Origin: Roseovarius salinarum
GTDB lineage: Bacteria; Pseudomonadota; Alphaproteobacteria; Rhodobacterales; Rhodobacteraceae
NCBI RefSeq assembly: GCF_002834145.1
Contig: NZ_PHNT01000015.1
Span: 34,188-98,187, forward strand
DNA length: 64,000 nt
Direction of reading: 5' to 3'
The notes beneath the pieces were generated by a model. The model was not told where the DNA came from. It saw nothing but the letters and a program-made list of their open reading frames with translations, and searched no databases. The position numbers were made by a program, and so were the translations under genes. Below are positions 17,212 through 25,571 of the stretch, one piece after another. Numbering within the stretch: the first letter of the stretch is position 1; each line of letters opens with the position of its first letter.

Positions 17212-18330
17212 TCACGCGCCGTGGGCGGTCGGCGCGACGACCTGCTCCATCAGGTCGTTGTTCCAGTCGCCCTCGACCTTGACGTGGGCGGTGGCGCCGA
17301 GGTTCACGGCCTCGATCAGGTTGTGGTTCACGTAGGCATAAAGCCCCGGCTGCAGGAACTCGTAGAGCGCCGCGCCGGCGGAGCCGCCGCGAATGAACCA
17401 GGTCTCGAGGTCGCGCAGGGGCGGGTTGGCGAACTTGCCCTCTTCCCACACCAGGTCGCCGTGCCCGCCGATCAGGTGCGGCCGGGAATCACGGTTGGCC
17501 TGACTGTGCACGAAAAGCACCTTCTCGCCCACCGCGGCCTGCAGGGCATTGTCGCCGGTCAGCGCGCCCACGCGCCCGTTGAAGACGACATGCGACGGGA
17601 TCAGCCCGTTCATCAGCGCCTCGGTCTCCGGGTAACTTGCCGCGACATCCGGGAACCGCTTGTATGCCCCGGTCTCGTCCTTGGGAATGTAGACGTCCTG
17701 CTCGCCCAGGTAATAGACCTTGTCATAGCTCACCGGGTCGCCGCGGTGGTCACTCAGGCCCTCGCGCGGCAGCACCATGATCGCCCCGTTCATGCCGGTC
17801 ACGACGTGCCAGGGGATCATCGGGCCACCCGGTGCGCAGTGATAGACGAAAGTGCCCGGCCGGGTCGCCTTGAACCTCAGCACCGCCTTCTCGCCGGGGT
17901 TCACCAGCGTCAGCGCCCCGCCCCCCAGTGCACCGGTGGCGGCGTGGAAGTCGATGTTGTGCTGCATCATGTTCTCGGGCAGGTTGACGAGGGTCAGTTC
18001 GACGTAGTCGCCTTCGTGCACCACCATCATCGGCCCGGGCACCGACCCGTCGAAGGTCATCGCCTGCATGTAAACGCCGGTGTCGACCTCGATCTCCTTC
18101 TCGATGATGTTCATCTCGAACTCGACGATCCGCGGCTCCGCCGGCCCCACCTGTTCGTGCGGGTGCACGAACGGGGGCGCGACCAGTTCGCGGCGGACCC
18201 GCTCGAGGTTGGACAGGTCGGCCGGCGGCGCGACCGGGGTGAAGGATTCCTCTGCGCGGGCGGCCTTGGCCAGCATCGGCATGGCAGCGGCCCCCGCGAC
18301 ACCCATCAGAGCGGCTCTTCTGGTCAGCAT
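17212..18330 (-). CDS. nirK: Copper-containing nitrite reductase
   Basis: Periplasmic reduction of nitrite to nitric oxide. The 372-aa precursor has a Tat-like signal ([18 protein letters not shown], cleaved after AARA). All copper ligands are visible: type 1 His and type 2 Asp-x-His in [13 protein letters not shown], the His-Cys pair in [10 protein letters not shown], type 1 His in PWHVVTGM and its Met, type 2 His in [11 protein letters not shown] and in [11 protein letters not shown]. Two cupredoxin domains at normal length, so it should be active. GGAG eight to nine bases upstream fixes the start at 18330. An NnrR-type box lies 67 bp upstream and a terminator follows. Pseudoazurin, its likely electron donor, is the next gene upstream. 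Confidence 0.96.
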   Translation of the reverse strand: MLTRRAALMGVAGAAAMPMLAKAARAEESFTPVAPPADLSNLERVRRELVAPPFVHPHEQVGPAEPRIVEFEMNIIEKEIEVDTGVYMQAMTFDGSVPGPMMVVHEGDYVELTLVNLPENMMQHNIDFHAATGALGGGALTLVNPGEKAVLRFKATRPGTFVYHCAPGGPMIPWHVVTGMNGAIMVLPREGLSDHRGDPVSYDKVYYLGEQDVYIPKDETGAYKRFPDVAASYPETEALMNGLIPSHVVFNGRVGALTGDNALQAAVGEKVLFVHSQANRDSRPHLIGGHGDLVWEEGKFANPPLRDLETWFIRGGSAGAALYEFLQPGLYAYVNHNLIEAVNLGATAHVKVEGDWNNDLMEQVVAPTAHGA

Positions 18331-18396
18331 CTGGTATCTCCTTTCGATTTCTGATGCCGTATGAGGGAAGATTACGCCCGTCGCCGGGCGGAAACG

Positions 18397-18410
18397 TTGT
18401 GGCGGCGCAA
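18397..18410 (-). promoter_or_regulatory. NnrR-type box upstream of nirK
   Basis: On the minus strand the site reads TTGCG-CCGC-CACAA, an exact match to the TTGCG-N4-CACAA sequence described for NnrR-regulated promoters in Rhodobacter. It is 67 bp before the nirK start, a suitable activator position. Confidence 0.8.
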
Positions 18411-18474
18411 ACTTCGCGCGTGATGCACGGGGTTTTCCGGTGGCCGGCGTTGCCTTCGGTCTTTTTCGGACAGC

Positions 18475-18504
18475 AAAAGGGCGGCCCCCCGAAGGGGGCC
18501 GCCC
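18475..18504 (-). terminator. Intrinsic terminator after the pseudoazurin gene
   Basis: A perfect 11-bp GC stem (arms 18494-18504 and 18479-18489 as read on the minus strand) with a 4-nt loop is followed by TTTT. It lies about 32 bp past the pseudoazurin stop and separates that gene from nirK. Confidence 0.85.
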
Positions 18505-18536
18505 CGGCTGCCCGCCCGGCGCGGGACATGCCCGGA

Positions 18537-18965
18537 TCACTCGACGTTGGCGAAGATCTCGTCGAAGCGCGCACCGGCCTTGCCGCGCTGTTTCACGGCC
18601 CTGGCCGCGTCGAGGTTGACCGCATCGCCGGCCTGGATCAGCGCGACCATGCCCATGCCGTAGTGGGGCGTGCACTTGACGCCATAGAGGCCCTCCTCGT
18701 CCACCGTCAGCTCGAAGGCCTCGTTGTACTTCGTCTTGAACGCCTCGACACCGTCGGGAAGCATGCCCCCGATGCTTTCCACGTTGTGGCCCGGGTCGGT
18801 GGGCACGAAGCGGACAACGTCACCGGGTTCGGCCTTCACGTAGGCGGGCTCGAACACCATGATCCCGGCCTCGCCGCGGTTGAGCATCTCGATCTCGTGG
18901 GTTTCGGCGGCCGCGGCGCCAGCGGTCAGCACGAGGGCGGCGGCGGTCATCAGGGGTTTGAACAT
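18537..18965 (-). CDS. paz: Pseudoazurin (blue copper electron carrier)
   Basis: A 142-aa cupredoxin with a 20-residue signal peptide ending in AAAA. The type 1 copper ligands are His60 (DPGHNVES), Cys98, His101 and Met106 ([11 protein letters not shown]), which correspond to positions 40, 78, 81 and 86 of mature pseudoazurins. It delivers electrons to copper nitrite reductase in the periplasm. It is a separate unit from nirK, with its own terminator and with a near-consensus NnrR box 71 bp upstream of its start, in the region shared with the divergent regulator. Confidence 0.95.
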   Translation of the reverse strand: MFKPLMTAAALVLTAGAAAAETHEIEMLNRGEAGIMVFEPAYVKAEPGDVVRFVPTDPGHNVESIGGMLPDGVEAFKTKYNEAFELTVDEEGLYGVKCTPHYGMGMVALIQAGDAVNLDAARAVKQRGKAGARFDEIFANVE

Positions 18966-19035
18966 CGGGTCGTCCTTTTCTATCTGTCAGGGTGAATCGA
19001 CCCGTGCGGTATGCGATGGTCCCGCGCGCTGAACG

Positions 19036-19049
19036 TTGCTCTTCCACAA
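19036..19049. promoter_or_regulatory. NnrR-like box between pseudoazurin and regulator genes
   Basis: Plus strand TTGCT-CTTC-CACAA differs from the NnrR consensus by one base. It lies 71 bp upstream of the pseudoazurin start, where it could activate that gene, and about 15 bp upstream of the regulator's start, where it could autorepress. Confidence 0.6.
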
Positions 19050-19064
19050 ACTTCCGGATCATTG

Positions 19065-19769
19065 GTGCCCAGACTCGACGAAAGCCTGCTCACCGGCCTG
19101 CCGCCGTTCGCCCGCCTTGGGCGGCCCGAGATCCGCGAGATCCTCGACCAAGCGGCGTCGCGCCGCTACGACGAGGGCGCGGCGATCTTCCGCGAGGGCC
19201 ACGACGCGGAAACCTTCTTCCTTCTGCTCGACGGATACGTGCGGGTCGCGCGCACCACGGCCGACGGCGACCAGGTGGTCGTGCTGCACATCGCGCCGGG
19301 GCAGTTGTTCGGGATCGCCCCGGCCCTGCGGCGCGACACCTACCCGGCGACGGCGTCCGCCGCGGCGGAATGCATCGCGCTCGCCTGGCCCGTCCAGCTG
19401 TGGCACGACTTCGCCGCGCGGTATGACGGGTTCGCCGCGGAAACCTACCGCACCGTGGGCCAGCGGCTGGGCGAGATCCAGGGCACGCTGACCCAGCTGG
19501 CGACGCAGGCGGTCGAACAGCGCGTCGCCGACGCCCTGCTGCGGATGGCCAACCAGAGCGGACGCAAGACGGACGCGGGCATCGAGATCGCCTTCCCGGT
19601 GACCCGGCAGAACATCTCGGAGATGACTGGCACCACGCTGCACACGGTCAGCCGGCTGCTGTCGGCCTGGCAGAAGGCCGGCATCGTGCGGTCGACCCGC
19701 AAGCACATCGTCATCACCGCGCCGCACCGGCTGGTGGAGCTGGGCAGCGCCGGAGGACCGGAAAGCTAG
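19065..19769 (+). CDS. nnrR: NnrR-like Crp/Fnr-family regulator
   Basis: A 234-aa regulator from a GTG at 19065 (a TTG at 19062 and an upstream ATG at 19011 are possible, but the latter adds non-family sequence and would include the operator). The cyclic-nucleotide-binding-like domain covers about 10-125 (RYDEGAAIFREGHDAETFFL, VVLHIAPGQLFGIAPALR) and the helix-turn-helix about 150-225 (FPVTRQNISEMTGTTLHTVS, RLLSAWQKAGIV). There is no N-terminal Cys cluster, so it is not an iron-sulfur FNR and fits the NO-sensing NnrR/DNR group. It sits between nirK/pseudoazurin and a DUF1858 gene, all with matching boxes, so it is very likely their activator. The stop overlaps the convergent DUF1858 stop in CTAG. 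Confidence 0.87.
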   Translation: MPRLDESLLTGLPPFARLGRPEIREILDQAASRRYDEGAAIFREGHDAETFFLLLDGYVRVARTTADGDQVVVLHIAPGQLFGIAPALRRDTYPATASAAAECIALAWPVQLWHDFAARYDGFAAETYRTVGQRLGEIQGTLTQLATQAVEQRVADALLRMANQSGRKTDAGIEIAFPVTRQNISEMTGTTLHTVSRLLSAWQKAGIVRSTRKHIVITAPHRLVELGSAGGPES

Positions 19770-19978
19770 TCCAGGCCAGCCGCGCGGCGCAGGTCGGCGC
19801 GGAAATCATCCTCGTCCAGCTCGTATTCCTCGCAGGCCTCGACAACCGTGTGAAAGGGCGCGATCGGGCAACCCGGGCACAGCATCCGCCGCTCGAAAAA
19901 CGGCCTGGCGGCGGCGGGCCAGTGCCGGAACAGCTCCTCCAGAGGCAGGTCTGGGTCGTCGATGTCCGGGCGGCGCAT
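19766..19978 (-). CDS. DUF1858-type redox disulfide domain protein (70 aa)
   Basis: A 70-residue protein with one pair of cysteines in RMLCPGCPIAPFHTVVEACE followed by an acidic helix (EYELDEDDFRADLRRA), as in the DUF1858 or hybrid-cluster-protein-associated disulfide family. The arrangement suggests a small thiol-redox or metal-binding protein. AGGAG eight bases upstream fixes the start. A perfect FNR/NnrR-type palindrome 53-68 bp upstream indicates co-regulation with nitrite respiration, which is a common setting for this family in denitrifiers. Confidence 0.82.
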   Translation of the reverse strand: MRRPDIDDPDLPLEELFRHWPAAARPFFERRMLCPGCPIAPFHTVVEACEEYELDEDDFRADLRRAAGLD

Positions 19979-20030
19979 GGCGGTCTCCTGTCACGGCACC
20001 CCCATGCTGGCGCAGGCGGCCGGGCCGCTC

Positions 20031-20046
20031 TTTGCGATGGCGCAAA
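20031..20046. promoter_or_regulatory. Perfect FNR/NnrR-type palindrome
   Basis: TTTGCG-ATGG-CGCAAA is a perfect inverted repeat with the four-base spacer of Crp/Fnr sites. It lies 53 bp upstream of the DUF1858 start and 48 bp past the stop of the carboxylase alpha gene, so it most likely serves the DUF1858 gene. Confidence 0.7.
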
Positions 20047-20093
20047 CAGATCGGCGGCACGCACCGCGCCGCCCAGGCGCACGGCGAACACGC

Positions 20094-22070
20094 TCAATCG
20101 TTTTCCGGGTCGAGCGTGACAAGCACGTGACCGGCATCGACCGTGTCACCCGGTGCCGCGCCAACGGCGGCGACGGTTCCGGGCGCCGTGGCCTTCAACT
20201 CGGTCAGCAGTTTCATCGACTCGAACACCGCCACGGTCTGCCCGGTTTCCACCGCGTCGCCGGGGGTGACCCGCAGTTCAACCACGAGCCCCGGCATGGG
20301 CGCCGAGACGTCGTCGGACCGGGAAACGACGTCGGAAGGCCCCTGCGCCTCGAAATCGCCCAGCGGCACGACGTGCAGGGCGGCCTCCGTGGTGGCGCCC
20401 CGGACATGGGTGACCGCGCCGTCGAACAACACGCCGACGTTGATGCCGCGCCCCTCGCGGACCACGCGCAGGGTGCGCTCGTCGATCCACGCGGCCTCGA
20501 CCCGCGCCGTGCCGCCGTCGGTCGTGGCCGTCAGGGCCGTGCCTTGGCCGCTGAGCGTGACACGCGCGTCCGGCGCCGCCGCATCGACGTAGATCGTGCG
20601 CGCGGGCCGGCCTGCCTCGGCCAGCAACCGGAAGCCGCCGAGCGCGTGCCAAGGCGATGCACCCGAAGGCGGGGCCAGGTGACGCGCAAGTGCCGCGAAA
20701 AGCAGGTTATCCCCCGGGTCCGGCTGCCAGCCGCCGGGCCACTCGCACTCGATGAAGCCGGTTGTCACGCCGCCGGCGGCGAAGGCGGGCCGCAGGATCG
20801 CGTCGCGCAGGAACAACCGGTTGGTCGTGAGGCCGACACACTCCAGCCGCTCCAGCGCGGTCACCATTCTGCGGCGCGCCTCGTCACGGTCCGCGCCATG
20901 CGCGGTCAGCTTGGCCAGAAGCGAGTCGTAGCTGGCGCCGACCTCCGCCCCGGTGGCGATCCCGCTGTCGGTGCGTATCCCCGCGGGCGGCACCCAGCGC
21001 AGGATCCGGCCGGTCCGGGGGCGGAACCCGTTGGCGGCGTCCTCGGCCGTCAGACGCGCCTGGAGCGCGTCGCCGGTGCGGGCGATATCGGCCTGGGCAA
21101 GCGGCAGCCGTTCGCCCGCGGCGGCGCGCAGCTGCAGCTCGACCAGGTCGAGGCCGGTGATTTCCTCGGTGACCGTGTGTTCGACCTGCAGACGCGTGTT
21201 CATCTCGAGAAAGAAGAAGTCCCCCGTCGTGGCGTCCATGACGAATTCCACCGTGCCCGCGTTGTCATACCCGATCTCGCGCGCCAGCCGCAGCGCGGCC
21301 TCGTGAAGCCGCGTGCGCGTTTCCGCGGACAGGTCCGGTGCCGGCGCCTCCTCCAGAAGCTTCTGGTGGTTGCGCTGGACGGAACAATCGCGTTCGAACA
21401 GGTGCAACAGGGTGCCGTGCTTGTCGCCAAGGACCTGCACCTCGATGTGACGGGGGTGCTGCACCAGCTTCTCGATCAGCAGGCGGCCGTCGCCGAAGGC
21501 ACGTTCGCCCTCGGCGCGCGCGGCGTCGATCGCGGCCGCAAGCTCCGACTCGGCAACGACCGCGCGCATGCCCTTGCCGCCACCACCCGCCGAGGCCTTG
21601 ATCATGACCGGCAGGCCAAGGTCGCGGGCCGCCGCGGCCAGGCCGCCCGTGGTCTGGTCGTCGCCCGCGTAGCCGGGAATGACCGGCACGCCCGCGTCCG
21701 CGGCGAGGGCCTTGGCCCGGACCTTTGAACCCATCGCGGCGATGGCCCCGGAATGCGGCCCGACCCAGGTGATCCCGGCCTCCGCGCAGCCCGTCGCCAG
21801 TGCCGGCGTCTCGGACAGGAAACCGTAGCCGGGGTGAACGGCCTGCGCGCCGGTGGCTTGGGCGGCCTCGATCACCCGGTCGTGACGCAGGTAGCTTTCA
21901 GCCGCCGCCGCCGGGCCGAGGCGGACGGCCTCGTCGGCCAGGCGCACGTGCAGCGCGTCGGCATCGGCATCCGAGTGAACCGCGACGGTGCGCAGGCCGA
22001 GCGCCCGCGCGGTGCGGATGATGCGGCAGGCGATCTCGCCGCGGTTGGCGATCAGCAGGCTGTCGAACAT
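20094..22070 (-). CDS. Acyl-CoA carboxylase alpha subunit (biotin carboxylase + BCCP)
   Basis: A 658-aa protein with biotin carboxylase N-domain (FDSLLIANRGEIACRIIRTA), ATP-grasp domain (VMIKASAGGGGKGMRAV, FFLEMNTRLQVEHTVTEEIT), C-domain, a linker domain and a C-terminal biotinyl domain with the biotinylated Lys in AVFESMKLLTEL. This is the layout of 3-methylcrotonyl-, propionyl- and geranyl-CoA carboxylase alpha chains. It forms the holoenzyme with the carboxyltransferase encoded 7 bp upstream. The ATG at 22070 gives the canonical N-terminus; longer readings overlap the partner gene. 3-Methylcrotonyl-CoA (leucine degradation) is the most likely substrate, but enoyl hydratase and HMG-CoA lyase genes are absent here, so the assignment is tentative. 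Confidence 0.88.
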   Translation of the reverse strand: MFDSLLIANRGEIACRIIRTARALGLRTVAVHSDADADALHVRLADEAVRLGPAAAAESYLRHDRVIEAAQATGAQAVHPGYGFLSETPALATGCAEAGITWVGPHSGAIAAMGSKVRAKALAADAGVPVIPGYAGDDQTTGGLAAAARDLGLPVMIKASAGGGGKGMRAVVAESELAAAIDAARAEGERAFGDGRLLIEKLVQHPRHIEVQVLGDKHGTLLHLFERDCSVQRNHQKLLEEAPAPDLSAETRTRLHEAALRLAREIGYDNAGTVEFVMDATTGDFFFLEMNTRLQVEHTVTEEITGLDLVELQLRAAAGERLPLAQADIARTGDALQARLTAEDAANGFRPRTGRILRWVPPAGIRTDSGIATGAEVGASYDSLLAKLTAHGADRDEARRRMVTALERLECVGLTTNRLFLRDAILRPAFAAGGVTTGFIECEWPGGWQPDPGDNLLFAALARHLAPPSGASPWHALGGFRLLAEAGRPARTIYVDAAAPDARVTLSGQGTALTATTDGGTARVEAAWIDERTLRVVREGRGINVGVLFDGAVTHVRGATTEAALHVVPLGDFEAQGPSDVVSRSDDVSAPMPGLVVELRVTPGDAVETGQTVAVFESMKLLTELKATAPGTVAAVGAAPGDTVDAGHVLVTLDPEND

Positions 22071-22077
22071 CCCCGCC

Positions 22078-23619
22078 TCACATCCTGTAGACGGGCCGCG
22101 GCCCGGTGTCGCCGGCCGCGCCCGCGGCCAGCGACAGGCACAGCCCCAGCACGTCACGCGTCTGGTCGGGTTCGATGATCCCGTCGTCCCACAGGCGCGC
22201 GGTCGCATAGTAGGGGTCCGACTGCGCCTCGAACTGGGCCCGTGTCCGGGCGTCGAGCGCGGCGATCTCGTCTTCCGAGGCATCGGATTTCAACGACCCG
22301 CGGCGCAGGTCGGTCACCACCGTCGCGGCGACGTCGGGACTCATCGTCGCGATGCGCGCATTGGGCCATGAGAACAGGAACCTTGGCCTAAAACCGCGGC
22401 CGCACATGCCGTAGTTCCCTGCCCCGAAGGAGCCGCCGACGAGCACGGTGTATTTCGGCACCCGCGCGTTGGCGACGGCATAGACCAGCTTGGCCGAGTT
22501 CTTCGCGATCCCTTCGCGCTCGGCCTCGGAGCCGACCATGAAGCCCGTGATGTTCTGCAGGAACAGCAGCGGGATCTGCCTCTGGTCGCAAAGCTCGATG
22601 AAATGCGCGCCCTTCAGCGCGCTTTGAGTGAACAACGCGCCGTCGTTGGCCAGGATCCCGACCGGGTAGCCGTGCAGATGTGCGAAGGCGGTGATCAGGC
22701 TGGAACCGTATTCCGGCTTGAACTCGGACAGTTCCGATGCGTCCACCATCGACCGGACCAGCGCGCGCATGTCGACCTGGCGCTTGAGATCCACCGGCGC
22801 GTAGTCCTGCGGCGTTCCGAACGCGGGATCGGGCGCGCGCGGCGCGCGAGGCGGCGGGTCAACCCGGCGGGCGCCGAGGTGACGGACGAGTTCGCGCAGT
22901 TTCTGAAGGGCGGTTGCCTCGTCGGGGGCAAGGTGGTCGCTGGTGCCCGAGACGCGCGAATGCATCGCCGCCCCGCCCAGCGTCTCGCCATCCACCTCCT
23001 CGTTGATCGCGGCCTTGACGATGGGCGGCCCGCCCAGGTGGATGCGGCCCGTTCCCTCCACCATGATGACCTGGTCGGACAGCGCGGGAATATAGGCGCC
23101 GCCGGCCGTGCAGCCGCCGAAGACGACCGAGATCTGCGGCAGACCCATGGCCGACATGCGGCATTGCTGCCAGAAGGTGCCGCCGAAATGATCCCGGTCG
23201 GGAAAGACGCGGTCCTGTTCGGGCAGGTAGGCGCCGCCGCAATCCACCAGGTACAGGCACGGCAGGCCGTGCTCTTCGGCGATTTCCTGCGCGCGCAGGT
23301 GCTTGCGGACGGTTTCGGCGAAGAAGGAGCCGCCCTTTGCGGTCGCGTCGTTGGCGATGATGACGCAGGGCTGATCGTGCACCAGCCCGATGCCGGTGAC
23401 GATCCCCGCCCCCGGCACCTCGCCGTCGTAAAGACCGTGTGCTGCCAGCGGCGACAGCTCCAGGAACGCCGTCCCGGGGTCGAGGATCATCTCGATGCGG
23501 TCGCGCACGAACAGCTTGCCCCGCTGCGCGTGGCGCGCCCTGAGCCGCTCGCCACCGCCCTGCGCGGCGGCGCCATGCGCCGCGCGCAGCCCCGCGACCA
23601 GGTCTTCGATCGTGTCCAT
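22078..23619 (-). CDS. Acyl-CoA carboxylase beta subunit (carboxyltransferase)
   Basis: A 513-aa crotonase-fold carboxyltransferase with both halves present: PGAGIVTGIGLVHDQPCVI, VFGGCTAGGAYIPALSDQVI, GGPPIVKAAINEEVDGETLG and, in the C-half, FLQNITGFMVGSEAEREGIA, VLVGGSFGAGNYGMCGRGF and WPNARIATM. The GSFGAGNYGMCGR stretch is typical of 3-methylcrotonyl- or geranyl-CoA-type beta chains. Starts the minus-strand operon with the biotin subunit. The promoter region, shared with the divergent acyl-CoA dehydrogenase, contains a perfect TetR-type palindrome 39 bp upstream of this start, so both arms should be controlled by the TetR protein at 24887. Confidence 0.88.
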   Translation of the reverse strand: MDTIEDLVAGLRAAHGAAAQGGGERLRARHAQRGKLFVRDRIEMILDPGTAFLELSPLAAHGLYDGEVPGAGIVTGIGLVHDQPCVIIANDATAKGGSFFAETVRKHLRAQEIAEEHGLPCLYLVDCGGAYLPEQDRVFPDRDHFGGTFWQQCRMSAMGLPQISVVFGGCTAGGAYIPALSDQVIMVEGTGRIHLGGPPIVKAAINEEVDGETLGGAAMHSRVSGTSDHLAPDEATALQKLRELVRHLGARRVDPPPRAPRAPDPAFGTPQDYAPVDLKRQVDMRALVRSMVDASELSEFKPEYGSSLITAFAHLHGYPVGILANDGALFTQSALKGAHFIELCDQRQIPLLFLQNITGFMVGSEAEREGIAKNSAKLVYAVANARVPKYTVLVGGSFGAGNYGMCGRGFRPRFLFSWPNARIATMSPDVAATVVTDLRRGSLKSDASEDEIAALDARTRAQFEAQSDPYYATARLWDDGIIEPDQTRDVLGLCLSLAAGAAGDTGPRPVYRM

Positions 23620-23657
23620 GCCTCCGGCCTTTCACCTGTGCCCGCTTGCCATTCAAC

Positions 23658-23671
23658 CTAACGTTCGTTAG
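23658..23671. promoter_or_regulatory. TetR-type operator between carboxylase and dehydrogenase genes
   Basis: CTAACG-TT-CGTTAG is a perfect inverted repeat in the 89-bp divergent intergenic region. Sequences of the CTAACG-type are typical operators of TetR regulators of fatty-acid and branched-chain acyl-CoA genes, and such a regulator is encoded one gene downstream. Confidence 0.75.
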
Positions 23672-23708
23672 AAAATCCGGCAACAGCTTCTTCGGACAGG
23701 GCACGCGC

Positions 23709-24884
23709 ATGACCGACACGACCGCATTCGACAGGACGACCCGCAGCCACCTGTTCTTCGAAGAGGAACACCACATGTTGCGCGCGCAGATCCGCCGGTT
23801 CGTCGACGAAGAGATCAAGCCCCACGCCGATGCCTGGGAGGCCGAGGGCGCGACCCCGCGCGCGGTGCTTCGCAGGATGGGCGAACTGGGCTTTTTCGGC
23901 ATCCGCTATCCCGAAGCCTACGGCGGCTCGGACATGGACGCGCGCGCGACGGTGGTCCTGGCCGAGGAACTGGGCCGGTCGACCTTCGGCGGCGTCGCGA
24001 TCTCGGCGCTGGTGCACACCGACATGGCGTCGGTCCACATATTCAACGCCGGGTCCACGGCGCAGAAGGAGACGTACCTGCCACGCGTCATCTCGGGCGA
24101 GGTCATCACCGCCGTGGGGCTGACCGAACCCGATGCGGGGTCGGACGTTAAGGGCATCCGCACGACCGCGCGGCGCGACGGCGATCATTACGTGCTCAAC
24201 GGCTCCAAGACCTTCATCACCAACGGGGTCCTGGCCGATGTCTATTGTATCGCGGCCAAGACGGATACCGCCGTCGCCCCCACGCAGGCCACCTCGATGC
24301 TGATCCTGGAAAAGGGCATGGAGGGCTTCACCGTCGCCCGCACCCTCAAGAAACACGGCTGGAACAGTTCGGACACCGCCGAGCTGTCGTTCGAGGACGT
24401 GAAGGTGCCCGCCGCGAACCTTCTGGGGCAGGAAGGGCGCGGTTTCCACGAGATCATGAAGAACCTGCAGAACGAACGCCTGGTCCTTGGCGCCATGGCC
24501 ATGGGCGAGGCGCAGGCGGCCATCGAACTGACGGTTGACTATGTCAGGGGCCGCAAGGCCTTCGGCGCACCGCTTTGGGACAAGCAGGCCATTCGGCAGC
24601 GCCTTGCCATGCTGGCAGGCAAGGTCGAAGCCGGCCGGAACATGGTCCATGCCACGGCCGCGCGGCTTGCGGCGGGCGAGGACCTGGTGCGCGAGGTCTC
24701 GATGATCAAGGCCTATTGCGGCGAGCTGGTCAACGAGGTGATGTACGACTGCCTCCAGTTCCACGGCGGGGCAGGCTACATGGTGGGCACCCCGGTCGAG
24801 CGCATGGCCCGGGACGCGCGGGTGCAGGCCATCGGCGGCGGCGCGACGGAAGTGATGCTCGAAGAGGTCGCCAAGCGCATGTGA
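23709..24884 (+). CDS. Acyl-CoA dehydrogenase
   Basis: A 391-aa FAD enzyme that would introduce an alpha-beta double bond into an acyl-CoA. Visible signatures: GELGFFGIRYPEAYGGSDMD, VGLTEPDAGSDVKGIRTTA, HYVLNGSKTFITNGVLADVY, RLVLGAMAMGEAQAAIELTV, and LQFHGGAGYMVGTPVERMAR at the FAD-binding end. The start at 23709 avoids running through the operator. It is divergent from the carboxylase operon and followed 2 bp later by the TetR regulator. Context suggests isovaleryl-CoA or another branched substrate whose product feeds the carboxylase, but the sequence alone does not settle this. Confidence 0.88.
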   Translation: MTDTTAFDRTTRSHLFFEEEHHMLRAQIRRFVDEEIKPHADAWEAEGATPRAVLRRMGELGFFGIRYPEAYGGSDMDARATVVLAEELGRSTFGGVAISALVHTDMASVHIFNAGSTAQKETYLPRVISGEVITAVGLTEPDAGSDVKGIRTTARRDGDHYVLNGSKTFITNGVLADVYCIAAKTDTAVAPTQATSMLILEKGMEGFTVARTLKKHGWNSSDTAELSFEDVKVPAANLLGQEGRGFHEIMKNLQNERLVLGAMAMGEAQAAIELTVDYVRGRKAFGAPLWDKQAIRQRLAMLAGKVEAGRNMVHATAARLAAGEDLVREVSMIKAYCGELVNEVMYDCLQFHGGAGYMVGTPVERMARDARVQAIGGGATEVMLEEVAKRM

Positions 24885-24886
24885 CG

Positions 24887-25507
24887 ATGCCCAGGCAGGC
24901 CCGCAACCCAAACGCCGCCCGCGCGGCCCCCGCGAAACCAAGGGCGGCCGGGGCGCGCGCCGAGATCCTGGAGGCGGCCGCGCGCATGATGCGCGACCGC
25001 GGCTATTCCGAAATGTCGCTGCGCGATCTGGCAGCCCAGGTGGGAATGAAGGCGGGCAGCCTCTACTACCACTTCGCGTCCAAGGAGGAACTGGCCGTGG
25101 AGGTCATGCGGCTGGGCGTCGAGACCGTCTCTGACGCGGTTTCGGAGGCCCTCGACGCGGCCGCGGACCGGCCGGCGCGCGAACGGCTCGAGACGGCGCT
25201 GCGCGTGCATCTGCACACGTTGCTGTCGGCCAGCGAGTTCTCCTCGGCCCACATTCGCTGCTACCCTTTCGTGCCGGAGACCGTCCGCGGCCGCCTCGTG
25301 GCCGTGCGGCGCGACTACGACCGGCTGTGGACCGGCGTGATCCGCGACATGCTGGGCGAGGATGCCGCGGCGGAGGACGTCCGCTACCTGCGCCTGGCCC
25401 TGATCGGCGCGATGAACGGGGCGCTTGAATGGTACTCCCCCGGGCGCGACGACCCGGAGGCGTTCCTGCGCGCCCTGATGCGCCTGTTGCCCCCCGGAAA
25501 GGGCTGA
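24887..25507 (+). CDS. TetR-family transcriptional regulator
   Basis: A 206-aa regulator: basic N-terminal tail rich in Pro/Ala/Arg, helix-turn-helix at about 26-70 (ILEAAARMMRDRGYSEMSLR, DLAAQVGMKAGSLYYHFASK, EELAVEVM) and an all-helical ligand domain. Start at the ATG two bases after the dehydrogenase stop; a GTG overlapping that stop is an alternative. It is co-transcribed with the acyl-CoA dehydrogenase and should bind the CTAACG palindrome upstream, releasing it on sensing an acyl-CoA. The ligand is inferred. Confidence 0.88.
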   Translation: MPRQARNPNAARAAPAKPRAAGARAEILEAAARMMRDRGYSEMSLRDLAAQVGMKAGSLYYHFASKEELAVEVMRLGVETVSDAVSEALDAAADRPARERLETALRVHLHTLLSASEFSSAHIRCYPFVPETVRGRLVAVRRDYDRLWTGVIRDMLGEDAAAEDVRYLRLALIGAMNGALEWYSPGRDDPEAFLRALMRLLPPGKG

Positions 25508-25571
25508 ACCCCATCCGACGCAGGCGCCCGGACGTGGGCCGCAGAACGACACCGTGCCGGGACCCCGGCAG

